In this document: piece after piece, positions 12,542 to 25,900 of the stretch
How positions within the stretch are numbered: the stretch's first letter is position 1
Layout: each line of letters starts with the position of its first letter
Assembly: GCA_020746875.1 (NCBI GenBank)
Contig: JAGTJL010000023.1
Location: 620,001-684,000 of the forward strand
Source: Rhexocercosporidium sp. MPI-PUGE-AT-0058
Taxonomy: Eukaryota > Ascomycota > Leotiomycetes > Helotiales
Direction of reading: 5' to 3'
DNA: 64,000 bases
Position numbers and translations under genes: made by a program
The notes under the pieces: generated by a model
What the model was told of the DNA's origin: nothing
Seen by the model: only the letters and a program-made list of their open reading frames with translations
The model's database searches: none

Positions 12542-13290
12542 TACCTGCTGTATCGATAAGTCGAACAGCACTGAGCTCGCTAAAGCTATCAACTCGATGT
12601 TTCGCTAGGACCAGAAAGCGGCTAGATGCTATATCTATTTGTCGGATATTTCGACACGGAAGCGAAAAGCAAGTGATACGGCTACCGAGTATACTTAGGA
12701 ATCTGCTTTCCGGGATAGCGAATGGTTTACACGAGGCTGGACCCTTCAAGAGCTCTTTGCCCCACGCTCAGTTGAATTCTTCTCTCACGATCGTGAGCGA
12801 CTAGGAGATAAAGGAACTCTAAAACGACAAATCTAGGAGATAACGGCGATTCTAATCTCAGCACTTAAAGGTTCCCTTTTATCTTAATTTAGTGTCGAGA
12901 AGCGATTATCGTAGGCAGAAGATCGACGGACAACACGCGGAGAAGATATAGCCTACTCGCTATTAAGTATCTTTGGCATTTATTTGCCGCTTATTTATAG
13001 TAAAGGAAAAGAGAATACGTTCAGATAGCTAAAGGAGGAGATCTAGAAATCGCTGACAGGTGAGCACGCAATAAATTGCTTTATCTTTAGCTATCTGCTA
13101 ATCGCCTTTTACAAGAAGACAAACAGAATCCACTCGACCCTTAGAGCCAAAGTTGCATACAAGACCTGCGGATAATAGATCCCCGCGAGGACAAGAAGCG
13201 GATTGAGGATACGAAGAGAGGACTGCTGCGAGACTCTTACCAATAGATTCTCTAATATCCCGATTTCCAGCAATGGCACGACGATACATA

Positions 13291-13373
13291 GACCCGGTTA
13301 CTCTGGATTAAGGGTGACCCGGTTACTCTGGATTAAGGGTGACCCGGTTACTCTGGATTAAGGGTGACCCGGG
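13291..13373 (+). repeat. 25-bp tandem triplication at the NACHT P-loop
   Basis: The unit GACCCGGTTACTCTGGATTA plus AGGGT occurs three times without visible change (13291-13315, 13316-13340, 13341-13365) and is followed by a partial fourth copy. The last copy runs into the Walker A coding sequence. Because 25 is not a multiple of 3, the two extra copies shift the frame by 50 bp. Confidence 0.93.
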
Positions 13374-13590
13374 TAAAGGCAAGACGATGCTTATTAGCGG
13401 CATCCTCGATGAAGTTTATGGACTAAAGAGAAGTAGAAAGAAGAGTCAAGTGCAAATCAGAACGACTGGGACCGAGACTGGAAGGCTGTGGAGAAGCTTT
13501 TTAAGGAAAAGGGCATTTGGATCCAGAGATCGTCAGGTAAACCCGAGACGAAACAAGAACAAGAAAAGATATATTAAAAGCTTCTAAACA

Positions 13591-16500
13591 TGCCCCGTCA
13601 CCCCGGGGCTCCCGGCGGGCGATATTCTAGCCAAACCAGGACGCTTATGAGGGAAGGGGAGCGGGCGGGGTAATCAGTAAGTAATAAGGAGTAAGGATAG
13701 AATTCTCAAGGTAGCAGGCAAGCGATATAATATTAATGGCCGAATGAAAACAATATTTGATTTGCAAGAAATTATAATAGAATTATAAATATATTAATAT
13801 TTCAATAAAAGTTAATAAAACGAATAAATTCCCTGAAAGTCCCGACGTGCGCCTCGTCGCATCATAGCGTGTGTGCATATCTAAAGTCGTATTAGCGCCA
13901 TGGATCCATTTCCAAGGGTTATCCTTTGGGGGTATACCAGCAAGCGCAAGTAGTCCACGTTATCCGCTTCCCGGCCCCGCTCGACCCCATCGTCGTTAAT
14001 GATATCACGATCGCTATCGCTCAACTATTAGCTAAATAGCTGATCGAAGGCTCACTTCCGTGCGACGCAAGCGCGTCGTCACACGTAATTCTGGCTTCAT
14101 GGGTCGATTTAGCTTAGAACCGCTATAGTCACGGCATGCCTTTACAGCAGATAACGGGGATAGAAACCTTAAAGCTGAAATTAAACGCAAGTAAATAACG
14201 CATAGATTTTTAAGTATACGTGAAAATGCTTAGAGCTGCCGCAAAATACTTCAAATTATAATATCGCCGGAGCGTAATATCATTTATTAAACATAATCGA
14301 ATAGCGCACTTAGATAGCTCTTATACTTCGGTTAAAGAGATCCTTATAAATTACTTTTTATAAATAATCGTACTTTCTTGTCCGGAATATTACATCTTCT
14401 TTCTCTAACTAAAGAACCCGGCTCTTCTTTGACTTTAGCGGTATTTAAGATATCTTAAAATATGCAATAGCTTTTTAATCGTTCTCTAATACTATAAGAT
14501 TAATTAATATATAAACGTACTTCGAGACCGATAGTAGTTTAAACTTAAGGTTATATATTATATTATCTCCGATCTTAATGCATTTTAAAAAGCCTTAAAA
14601 TAATTACTGCCGATGCTTAGTAATTAGTATCGCCTTTAATGCCTCAGACGGGCTTCGAGAGGGTCGCGAGGTGTGTTAATAGCTATTAACGACGAAAGTC
14701 AATTAATACTTGTGATTAAACTAAAGTCGCGCGTCGTTAATTTCAGGTGTAGCGATCGATAACGTAATAAAGGGGCCAGTTTGTTTAATATAGACTTTTA
14801 AGGCGTGTTTTATAAAGGTGGTTAAAGTCATAGTAAATGCTAAGCGTAGCTTTCGTCTCTTTATAAGTCGTGGGTCCTAGTCGTGGGTCCTAGTCGCTTA
14901 TATTGCAAGCGTTGTGATTATTATTAATATTCGTAAAATAGTAAGTGTCGCCACTAATGTCTATATACATGTCTTAGTGCCCTCGCTTCAGTATTATAGG
15001 GTTGCCCTTTAGGATAGGGTCGGCTAGTATAAATAAGCGAGAGGCTTGTGACGCATAGCAATTCTCGTTATTAATTAGAGTTATTAAATGTATAAGAATA
15101 ATATTACGTTATGCTTCGCTTAAAGGACGAGGATAAGACCTTATTCGAAATATATTCCGTTAATAACTTATTATTTAAGATTTCTAAAACCAGGGCATTT
15201 ATAAAGTAAGTAATTACCTTTAAGCTTAACGACTAATAAAGGGCTAAGTAAGATTCTTAACTAATCTTTAATAATTTAAGTGCGGGGTTTATTAATTAAG
15301 TACTCGAAAGTTTTCTTACTTTTATTTCTTTTATTTAAACGCATACGGTAAACTCGATTAATATCCCTTTCTACCGGTAAGACCGAGTCTTAAGAGGATT
15401 ATTTACAAGACGGCCGTAGTATTAATATTCGTATATCTTCCTTATTAAATTAAGAATCGGATTTATTTAATCGATCCCCTTATACGATTTAATATTAAGT
15501 CGTCTTTATTTAGCGTTTAATAAAAGGTTAAGTGCGTATTTTACGTAATCGAAAACGGTGCTCGTCTAAGATTTTAGGTTCTACGGCTAATAGAATCTCG
15601 GTGGCCTCCTTGTTTTCTAAGTCGTCCGCGTCGACGACTTCGATTAAGTCTTAATTACTTATATCTGGGTCTCCGAGCCCTTTTTGCTGCTGCATTACGA
15701 CGGGCCCTTCTTCTACTATTACCTCGGTCTCTTGCAGCTCTTACTCCTTAAGACCTTAAGCTATGCTATTTCGAGAAGTATTTTGCAGCTCTTTTAGCCT
15801 ACTACTAGTGGTTTCGGTGTATTCTCGACTCTAGATCCCGTCTAGTAGTGCTTCGGCCGAGTGAAGACTTAAGGAGGTAGGTTTACCGGCAGATAATAAC
15901 TTCACTTATAGCTTTTTTAAAGCTAATCCTAATTCTTTTCTAGTTCAATTATACTATTATTAATTTATTTATTATTATTATTATTCGAAAGATTAAGAAG
16001 AAAGTAAGGCGCGGACTTTATTAACGTGCTCTGCGTAATATCGTCAATATTTTACTAGTTAATTTAATCCTGCAGCGGCATAAAGGATCGAGGGACGGTC
16101 TAAAATTAAGCTTGTGCGAGAGTAATAAGCACGCCGCAATATTTATAAAGCCGACGCCCCGGAGCTAGCTCGTTTACATAATAAGTCTCCTTAACGTTAT
16201 ATTATAAGCCGGATATATTAATAGACTTTGTCGGCGTTAAGACGAGTTCTGAGCTTGCGACGATATGCGGACTCGTATTCTGTTTAATATGCCCAGTATC
16301 GATATCCCTGAAAGCGCCTTTAACTTCATTTCTAGCACTTACGTTATTTACGCTGTTATTATTAAGGATTACTAGTTGATCTATATATAATTAGCGGACC
16401 GCTTTAAGTATAAATAATAGCCGGTGTATATACTTTAATAAATACCTTAATATTCGCCTAACCTTAATTGTATTAGGTTGACTTACAGTCCGATATTATC

Positions 16501-16655
16501 GACAGTAGGTTATTTTAAACGCTAAAAGGTACACCTAGTCTTCGAGGCTTTAGTCGAGATCTTCGAACTCAGAGCCGCTCGAGAGAGCTCCTCGAGAGAC
16601 GGAAAATAGTCGTTTGATTTATTATTATTATCGGCAAGAGCGTGCTTAGGATTTA
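13591..16655. other. AT-rich decayed region without recognisable gene
   Basis: About 3 kb of intermediate to high AT with patches of better-preserved, coding-like minus-strand sequence. One is at about 15580-15880 (acidic, with a QQQK tract); another is at about 16522-16655 (DYFPSLEELSRAALSS reading). The latter frame runs into the LTR edge at 16661, so the gypsy element probably interrupted it. No family could be named. A direct GTCGTGGGTCCTA duplication lies near 14868-14894. Confidence 0.45.
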
Positions 16656-16660
16656 AATAG

Positions 16661-16941
16661 TGTAGAGGGGAAAACACTAAGCACATAACAAGAGGGTAGC
16701 AAAGCAAGTGCCGGAGGGTAAACGTAGGAAATACCCATTTAACGAATACTAAAGATATTATATATTTAAGAAGTATAATTTATTAAGGGAATAAAAAGGT
16801 ATAATTTAAATAAAAAGGAAAAGTTATAATAATAAAAATTATTATTATTTTTAAAAGATATTGCCCTAAAGGCTTACTTAAATATAATAAATAATAGCTT
16901 AATTACGTAATAAATGAATCTCTAAGGTTAACCTTATCACA
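16661..16941 (-). repeat. Left LTR of gypsy element (3' LTR)
   Basis: 281 bp, TGTAG...TCACA on the plus strand; pairs with 29151-29431. The outer end is better preserved (TGTAGAGGGG versus TATAAAGAGG in the partner). Confidence 0.88.
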
Positions 16942-19900
16942 TGCGTCCCCTCTTTAAAGAACTCACGCTCGACCTCAAATAAAGAAATAAGAATTAATAT
17001 TATAACTTTAAAACTTTAAATACTTAAAGGAAAATGTATTTAAGTAAGGATAAGTAAGTATTAAGTAACTTATACTTTACTTTTAAAAGTAAATAATTAT
17101 CTTACTTAATACCTTTAAATATTATCTTTTATTTTATTACTCTTTTTCCTTTTTTTTCTTTTTAATAACTTTATTACTCTTTTTTATAATACTCTTAAGA
17201 AGGCTTTACGCGTCTTTTTACATTTATATTAGTCTTTTTATACCTTTTAATACTTATTATATTATTTTTATTACTTAAACTTGCCTTTTTAAATATTATA
17301 TTTAAGTAAACTTTAATTTTAATAAAATTAAAGTAATTCTTTTAAAATAAATCGATATATAATTAACATTTTAAATGAGTTCCCGACTCCTTTTTTTACA
17401 GCGTAAAAACTAACTTTCCTTATAAAATAAAAATTAATCTTTATAACGTATTAAATTCGTCGATATTCTCTTATACTTTAAGTTAACGTGTCTTTAACGA
17501 CTCCGCTTCTTTTTTATATTCTTATTTTAATAAATCTTTTATAAACTTTTTTAACTTTTTAATTATTATTAAAAATAAAAGGAAATATATTAAAAGTATA
17601 TTAAAAAAGTAAAAATATATAAATATATAAAATTAAAAGTAAATAAGTAATTAAAAGACGGTCTTTTTACTTTTAAAGTTTAAAATATAATAAAAAAGTA
17701 AAAAAAGCTAATCGAAGCATCTTTTTTATTAATTTAATTAAGTCTTCTTTTTTATTTTTGTTTTCTTTTTTTTACTTTAACTTCTTTAATAAGTCGATAT
17801 TAAATAACGACGAAATCGGTCTTAAGTAATTCCCCCTCTTTTTATTTTAACGATTATTATATTAAATAAAAGCGCTGATAATATCTTAATAACTTCTTAT
17901 TATATCTTTTTATTATTTTTTAATAAATAAATTAATTATTATAAGTAGTTAAAATTTATTATATTTAAAAGAGAAAAAAAAAAATACTATACTTTATATA
18001 TTAACTTCGAGCTACTTAATTTTCTTCGCGGTCTTTCTCTTTTCTTAATAGTAAGTTACGAAGTAAAAGCTTCTTGAGAATAACCCTTAAAGCTTTAATA
18101 AGTTATAAGCTACTTTAAGCCGCCTTCGTTATCGCTTTCCTTCGACTTATTTCTTATTATTAATTAATTAAGAGGGTAAGAGGCTAAAAGTAAGTTTCCT
18201 TTTATTTAATATTATTAATTTCTAAATCTTAATAATTCTTTAATATAATTTAAAGACTTAAAGTAAAGGCGTAGCTTTTATTATTTTATTAAAATAAAAA
18301 GTGTCTTTAACCTCGTTATTTGTTTTAAGCCTTTATTAATTATATTATAAACAATCTTTAAATTAATAATATTAAGCTTTTTAAAAGTCTTTTTTTATTA
18401 AAATAACTCCTTTTATTTAAAAATAAGGTTTCGTTTTAAAGAACTTTATATTAATATAACTTTATAATAACTTTAAAAGTAATAAAAACATACTTTAAAT
18501 ACTTTTATAAGCCGGTGTAAGTTAAGCCGGATTTTAACTTTAAGAAAAAAGTAAATATATTTTAAGGGCGAAAGTGACGGTACTCTTTCTTAATCGATTA
18601 ATATTCTTAATTTAAGAGTTTAAGAATTAATATTTAATTAAAGGAAGCTCTTAACTTAAAGTTTAATTAATTTACTTAATAAAAGACAGCTCTATAAGAA
18701 CAAAGTTAAAGGAATACTTATAAATGACTTAAGTACTTATAATAAGGCATTATTTACTCGCTTAAGTCTTTTATAAAGTTATTATTACGACGAAATTATA
18801 ATAATAATATTTAAATTTTAATAAGTAAGATTTCGGAACGATTAAAAAAGAAGTATATAATTTAAATTAATTAAAATCTCCCTTTATATAAAGTGGTTTT
18901 ACTTATTTTATCGTCTTAGAATTAGTTAACCGAAACTCTAAGGAAATGAAGTCGTTATTATTTTAGTACTTCGATGCGTTACTTAAAATAACTTAAGGTA
19001 GGCTCGGCTTATCACGATACCTAATCCGCTATCTTATACTTTTACTTTTAATTAAGTTATTATTACTAGCACTTAAGCAACGTAAGAGCCTAGACTTAAT
19101 AACCGTCGATTAAAAAAACTCATAAAGTTTAATAATAACTTTTACGTTAAACTTTAAGCTTACGACAACTCGACCGCTAATTTCCGAGGATTAATAATTT
19201 AATTAAAAATAAAGCACTTATAATATAAAAGGTTAAAAGCGTAAAAGAAATATGAAAAAGCTAAAGATTTATAATTTATTAGCCGTACTTATTTTATTTA
19301 TTTTTAATTTAACCGTTACGGTTTCGGAGTATTAGGCTCCGTTTTTAAATACGTTATATTAAAATTATTAATATTTAAATAAACCTTTTATATTATTAAT
19401 AATAAATCTGACGATCTTTATTATCGGTATAAAGCAGTTATAATAACTTATTTCCCTCGTAATAATCTATAACTTATCGCGCGCTTTATTATTTATTTAA
19501 GTATATAAATTAGTTTTATTTATTTAGCTTTATAAACTCCTTTAAATCTTAAGTCGTTTAATTACGCGTAATCTCTTAGTCGTTATATATTTTCTTTTTA
19601 AATTAATAACTTATTTATTATAGCCTTAAGAGCTGTTTTAATTAAAGTAAATCTTTTTTATTATAAAGTATTTAAATAATATTAAAAAAGAATTTCTAGT
19701 CTTCGATTACCTTTAAGAACTTATTATACGAGCTTACTTCGGTAATATGTCTTAAGGGGTTATTATCTTTAGCGCTTAGCCTATTAATATATTAAGACTA
19801 TTAACGCTTTAAAACGGCTCGTTAAAAGAATCTCGTTTAACTTATTATTTAACTTTTTATAAAATTTAATAAAGAGTAAGTACTCGATTAAATTCTACTC

Positions 19901-22900
19901 TTTTATAACGTAAGCTGTAATCGACTTAATTTAATTAAACTATTTCACGGGGCTAAAACTCTTTTTAAGTTTTTTAAAAGCTTTTTTAACTTTATAAAGT
20001 ACTAATAATTATTATATTTATAGGCTTTCGAGCTTATACGTCTAGCGTTAATAATATTAAATTATTTAAAAGGCAGCTATTATAAACACACTGTTTAACT
20101 CGACTAGGATACTAATGTTATCGTTACGGAACGACTTATAAGTATAATCAGAGGGTATTTATAAGCGTAAATAATGTTCGAAATACTAAGGGGATTTTTC
20201 GTCGTTTAAAAGAGAGCCCTTAATGTTTTAATATATACTTTTACTATTGTGCCTTAATCTTCGTCCCTCCTGTAAAATATAAAAGGTACGTTTTTATTAT
20301 AATTTAGCGTTCGATAACGTTAAGCGACGAGTTATAAGAATTATAATAAAAAGTAATTAATAATATTAATTATAGCGATTAAGCTATTCACTAAAAGAGT
20401 AAGTAACGACTTAATATTGACTTCGTTTTACGTGAGTTAGCCTTTTAAATACTTTAATAATAATTTTATTATTTCGTATAATTTATTTTATAAGCTTTTT
20501 AAAGTCTTTAAGGCCTTATAAATTTCACTCCTTAAGACTAAGTTTAAGCTAATCTTTATTATTATTATATTAAATTATTATTAAAAGCTCGTTATTTTTA
20601 TAATAAATAAAGCGCTTTCGTTTATAAAATAGCTTAAGGTAATTAATTATAAAAGTATCGTAGAAGAGTATACCGTTGTTTTTTAATTCTTTTAACTTAT
20701 AATAGCTTTTCTTAAAGAAGGCTTAATAAATTTCGTAAAGTCTTAATTATTAAAAGTTAAGCTTTTTACTTCTTAATATATTAATTTCCTAAATAAAGTC
20801 GTGCTTAAGAATTAAGTCTTTAATTTATAATAGCTTATTTCGAATGTCCCTTTTTACGTTAAAAGCTTCTTTTTTTTCTTATTTACGACGTGTCTTTTAA
20901 AACTTAGCTTTTTTTATATTATTATTCCGTATTTAATATTAAAGAATTCGAATATAAATTAAATCGTTAATACTTTTAATATCTTCCGAGAAGAGGCTTT
21001 TTTAAATAAAGTAACGTGTTTTAATAAGGAGAATTAATTTTTTACCGTAAATTATATAAAAGGAGGTATAATTTATAAGTTTATAAACTATAATACGGTT
21101 AGCGAATAAAACTGTTAATAAGTTATTTATTTAATTTCCTTTTATTTTAAAAAGAGCATTTTTAATAAGGCTATATCCCCGCTCGATTATGTCATTAGCT
21201 TTTGCGTTATAAGTTAATATTTAAATTCGTTAAATTTCTACTTTATTTAATAAGTTAACGATTTTCTTTATGTTTTTTATATTTTTATTAATTATTAACT
21301 TTTAAAATAGCCCGTATTAATAAATAATATTTTATTAAATGAAATCAGCGATGCCTTTAATCTCTTTTAAAGTAAGCGCCTTAGCTTCGACTTAACCGCT
21401 TATATCGTCTCGGGCGACAACGAGATACTTCTTCTTGTTTTATATTAATATAAAAGTAATATTTAGCGCTTATTTTTTTATAAATTTATTTAAAGTAATT
21501 AAAACCATAAGTTCTTCTTATTACTTAGTATTACGTAATATGTATTTATTATATATTTTAACGAATTCCGCGGAGTCCTTAAAATAGCCCTTTTAAAAAT
21601 AGCGCTAAGAAATGCGATAATATATACTTTCCTTTTCTTTATAGCCGGAATTATTATAATAGCTTTATAAAATATATACTTTATTTTTATTAATATTAAT
21701 AATAAGTTTAATAAGTATACCTTTTAATAAAAGTCTTTAAATACGCTAATTATAAACTCTATATAATAATACTTTTTTTTTAAATATATAAAAGGCTTTT
21801 AAGTTTATACTTTTCGAAGTCTTAAGCGTAATTAAATAAATAACTATTTTTTAATAATACTCTTTATAATATTTTAAAGATATTAATAAGTCTGCTTTAC
21901 TCTTTTAATTTATACTCGAGTCGCCACTAGGTATTATTTAATTATTCGACTTATTTTGTAATTCTTAGACTTTTCGCTTTATGTCGATAAGGATATCGCG
22001 TCTTTAAGTTAGCTTAAGGTTATTAAAAGTCTCTGGCTTTTTTATTAAGTCTTTTGTGTTTTCTGCTTTTATTAAGTAAATTCTAACCGCATTAAGCTTA
22101 GTTAATATTTAATCCTTATTATTATTATTTTTAATATTTTCTTTAATATTCTTAAGGTATTTAAGTCTTCTTAAAAAAGCATTTATTATTATATGTATAA
22201 TACCTTTAATATAGCGCACTTCGAAGTCGAAAAGCCTAATTTAGGCGAGTTAATAAGTAAGTATTGCATTAAAGTAGTTATAAGTAGCTCTTTTAAGTTA
22301 AATAATAAGAGTGTTTACGTTAGTTTTTATAATAAAATGGACTTTTATAAGCTAAATTTTAAGCTTTTTAAAGATTAAGAATATGTCTTTATATTTTCTC
22401 TTTATAACGTTATAGTCTTATTTTGCCTTTATTTAAAAGCCGCTTTTATATTTCGTCGGTTTAAGCTTATTGTTTTTTAAGTCACGTTAATTAAAGAAAC
22501 TACCTTATTCGACTCCGCTAGAATTTATAAAAACGACGATTTTGCCAGCGCCCTTAAAGTAGTCGATCTTATAAAATATTAAGAAGAAGCATAAGATATC
22601 TTAAAGGGTTTTTATTACTTAGTCATAAGTTACGGGGTTTTATATAAATTTAACTTCTTTTTTAATAAGGTCGTATAACGGCTCGGTTAATAAACGAAAG
22701 TCTTTAATTTAAATGCGAAAGTAAATAATTAAACCTAAGAATCCTTTAACTTTTATAACGTTTTTAGGTTCTCTTTATTTTTATATTTTAATTAAATATA
22801 TAATTAAAAGTTCTCTTCTTTATAAGTTATATATATAATCAATAACGTTTATATTATTGCAATAAAATTATAATTTAAGGCCTATAATAGCTCTAGCGCG

Positions 22901-25900
22901 CTTAAGGCGTTCTAGCGTCTTATTAAGGTTAAGAAAGTACTTAAAAACGAACTAGCGAATTTTAAGCCGCTCTTCCTTTCGATTATAATTTATATATAAT
23001 CTTTTTACATTAAAGTCGTCTAAAAACGGCATTATAATAAAAAGCATAATATTTTTTAATATTTTATTAATTGTTTTTACAAATTAAGTAATAAAGTTTA
23101 TAATTCCTTAAAGTAGCGTCGTGTTTCGGACTAGTCCGATATTAAGTACGAAAAAGGCCGTCATATCTTAATTACTTTAATATAATACTTATTAATTATA
23201 ACCTAAATATAAGTTTATTAAGCTCGTAATATAATACCTTATAAATTCCTTTAAAAATTCGTTAATAAAAGGAAGTAAGTTAGCGTCTCTTAAAGTAATT
23301 ACGTTAAATATAATTATTAAATTAATTAAGTAATACTTTTTTAATTCCTTTTTTTAATTAAGAATTAAGCGTTATAATATAATCCCTTAAAGAGTTCGAA
23401 AACCTTACGGTTAAATTTATTTTTTATTATTTTCTTAACTTTAAGAGTTAACGCTTTAAGGAGTAAAAGTGTAATACTTATTAGGCTTTATAATTTATTA
23501 TCTTAATAATTATAAATAATAAAATATCTTTATAGAATTTCTTATATTTAATTTAATTAAATATAATAACACTTTCTCGATTTAATATAATTTTAATAAA
23601 AAAGGCTCTTTCTTTTAATTATAATATATTTTTAACGTTTAAAATAATAAGTCACTTTTTCGTAATCTTAAATCCGTAAAAAAAGCCGACAAAATAAAGA
23701 AGTAAAATATCTTAATACTTCTTAATTTACTTTTAAAAAAAGTCCCTTTCTTTAAAGGCTTTATATTAGTCTTTACGGCCTTTAGGCGTATCTTTTATTT
23801 CATTTATTTAATTTATAAGCTTAATCTTTTTATCTTTCGTTTTATATATAATATAAACTCGTAAAACTTATTTATATTTTTTAAATAAGAATATTATTAA
23901 TAAAGTATTATAATTTATAATAAATTAAAAAGTAAGCTTAATTTTCTTAATTAATATAATATTAAATATACGTTTTTTATTAAAAAAAGCTTTAATAAAG
24001 TCTTTATAAAAAGAGTAATCGTAAAATTCCGTCTTTAAAATTATAAATTCTCGTTTTATATATTTAATAAAAACATATAAGACGTCTTTAAAAGAGGAAT
24101 TATTTTTATTATTAAAGGTTTTATTGTCCCCCTTATAAAAAAGCTCGTCCTCGAGCTTAAAGGAAATGTCTTTTAAAAAGTATTCGACGGTATTAATTAT
24201 AAAGCTTTAATTATAATTAATTACTTGTTTCCTGAGTCAGTTTCAGACTTTAAATAATTTAATTCTGGATTTAATAATATTTTACTAGTTTAGCTTTTAG
24301 ACTTTATAACTTAAATACTTTTAGCGTACTTTATAAATTTAACTACTTTAATAATAATAATTAGTCGCGTAGTCTTATTTTATAAATTAGCGTAAACTAA
24401 ACCGCCTTTCGCATTAAATAAGTATTTAAATAAAACGCGTATAATTTAAAAGAATAAAAATTTAAAAATAATTTTAATATTTAAAATATTTATAATATAA
24501 AACTTAATAAAGATAATATAATCTTTTACTATAACCGGGACGTTATCCGCATATTTTAGAAATTGCGATTTTACGCTTATAATACTCTTTAAAGCTATAA
24601 AGTCGCTTTTTATAATAAAGACTTTTAATTAAATAATAATATTATAAAATATATAATTAACTTCTGCGCCGGAATTAAGAGTAGCTCGGATATTACTAAG
24701 TCTCGTCCTCTTAAATATAATAATTATATACTTCGGCGTTAAAAAGTATTATTTATAACTCGGTCTTTAAGAAGTGTTAATTAAGTAAACTTTAATAATT
24801 AAAAGTAAGTCGACTTTAAATTCCCCTTTTAAAACTATTACTTTTTAAAGCGCTATTAAGATAGCAATTAAAGTTATAAGCACCGGGCTAAAAAAAAGAA
24901 ATTAAACTTAATAATAATTAAAAAATTAATTATTAAATTAATATTTCTTATATTAAAAAGACTTAATACTTTCATTTCCTTTATTAAACTTAAAGCTTAT
25001 ACGTAAGTCTAGCTCGAGATACAATAAAATAAGTTATAACTTATTATTTTTATTTAAGGAAAATATATTTAAATTATCGTAAAGTTTATAATCTTCTTAA
25101 TATAAAATCCGAAATATTAACTTAAAATAATAAAAAATATTAAAATATAATATTATTCCCTTTTTAATTATAATCTTAAAGAGCCTTTATATACTTTATA
25201 ATCTTAATATTAATAATAACGATTTAGTTTAAAATCTCTTAATTAATAGTCTTCGGTCGACTTGTCCTTAATAAGTTAATTAAAATAAGGATTTTTTTTA
25301 AGGTTAAGTTTTTAAGGAACTCCTTTTAAGTAAGAAACTTATTCAACGTATTATTTAACGTATTATTATTCTACGATAACGCCTAGTATACACGAGGTCG
25401 GCCTAAAGCCGCTTTGACGATAATAAATAAGTTACTTTTAGCGTGTTTCTAAATAATCCTTATAAAAAGTGATTTAATAATAGTCGGTCCTTTTCGACTT
25501 ACGGCTAAAGTAGCTTTTTTTAATTTCTTAAAAATAATATTATTATTACTATCTCTTATAATAATTTAAATGGGTTTTACTTTAAGTGCTTTAACGAAAA
25601 GGTTTACGTTTATAAGCTTTTAAAATTTAACGGCATTCTTAACTTCTTTATAAACTTTTAGTCTTTTATAATTAACTTAAGTTTTAAGGCGTTCTTAAAG
25701 TAAGGTTTTAGTTATATATAATTCGGCTTTTATTATTACTTTAAAAGCAGCGGCATTTTATTATTTTATTTCCGTAAGTATTATTTTAAAGTTATTATTT
25801 ATTCCTTTTAAATTAAAAATAATAAATACGTTTTAAACGTTAATTAGTCTTATTATATTAAAAAGTCGGATAATAAAATATTTAAATAATCTTAAAGCTT

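Larger units (their letters stand above)
10494..13590 (+). pseudogene. HET-NACHT heterokaryon-incompatibility type gene, disrupted
   Basis: The HET domain starts at an ATG at 10494 (MRLLQ...) and shows the typical PKYTILSH block near 10550-10580. Reading stops at 10716, where the pogo transposon is inserted, and resumes at 12542 with the TCCIDK block, then the tract of WFTRGWTLQELFAP type at about 12720-12765. Further on (about 13300-13400) a P-loop WIKGDPGKGKTML marks a NACHT NTPase, so this was a HET-E/NWD-like two-domain protein; no WD or ANK repeats are seen after it. Breaks: the transposon, several TGG-to-TAG stops, and a 25-bp tandem triplication just before the P-loop that shifts the frame. 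In the family, HET domains trigger cell death on non-self recognition and NACHT acts as the oligomerising switch. It is inactive here. Confidence 0.82.

Noticed and set aside
12481..12804. 107-codon plus-strand frame across the pogo end
   Set aside because: Starts in the inverted repeat and reads the HET remnant in a wrong frame; it is a shadow.
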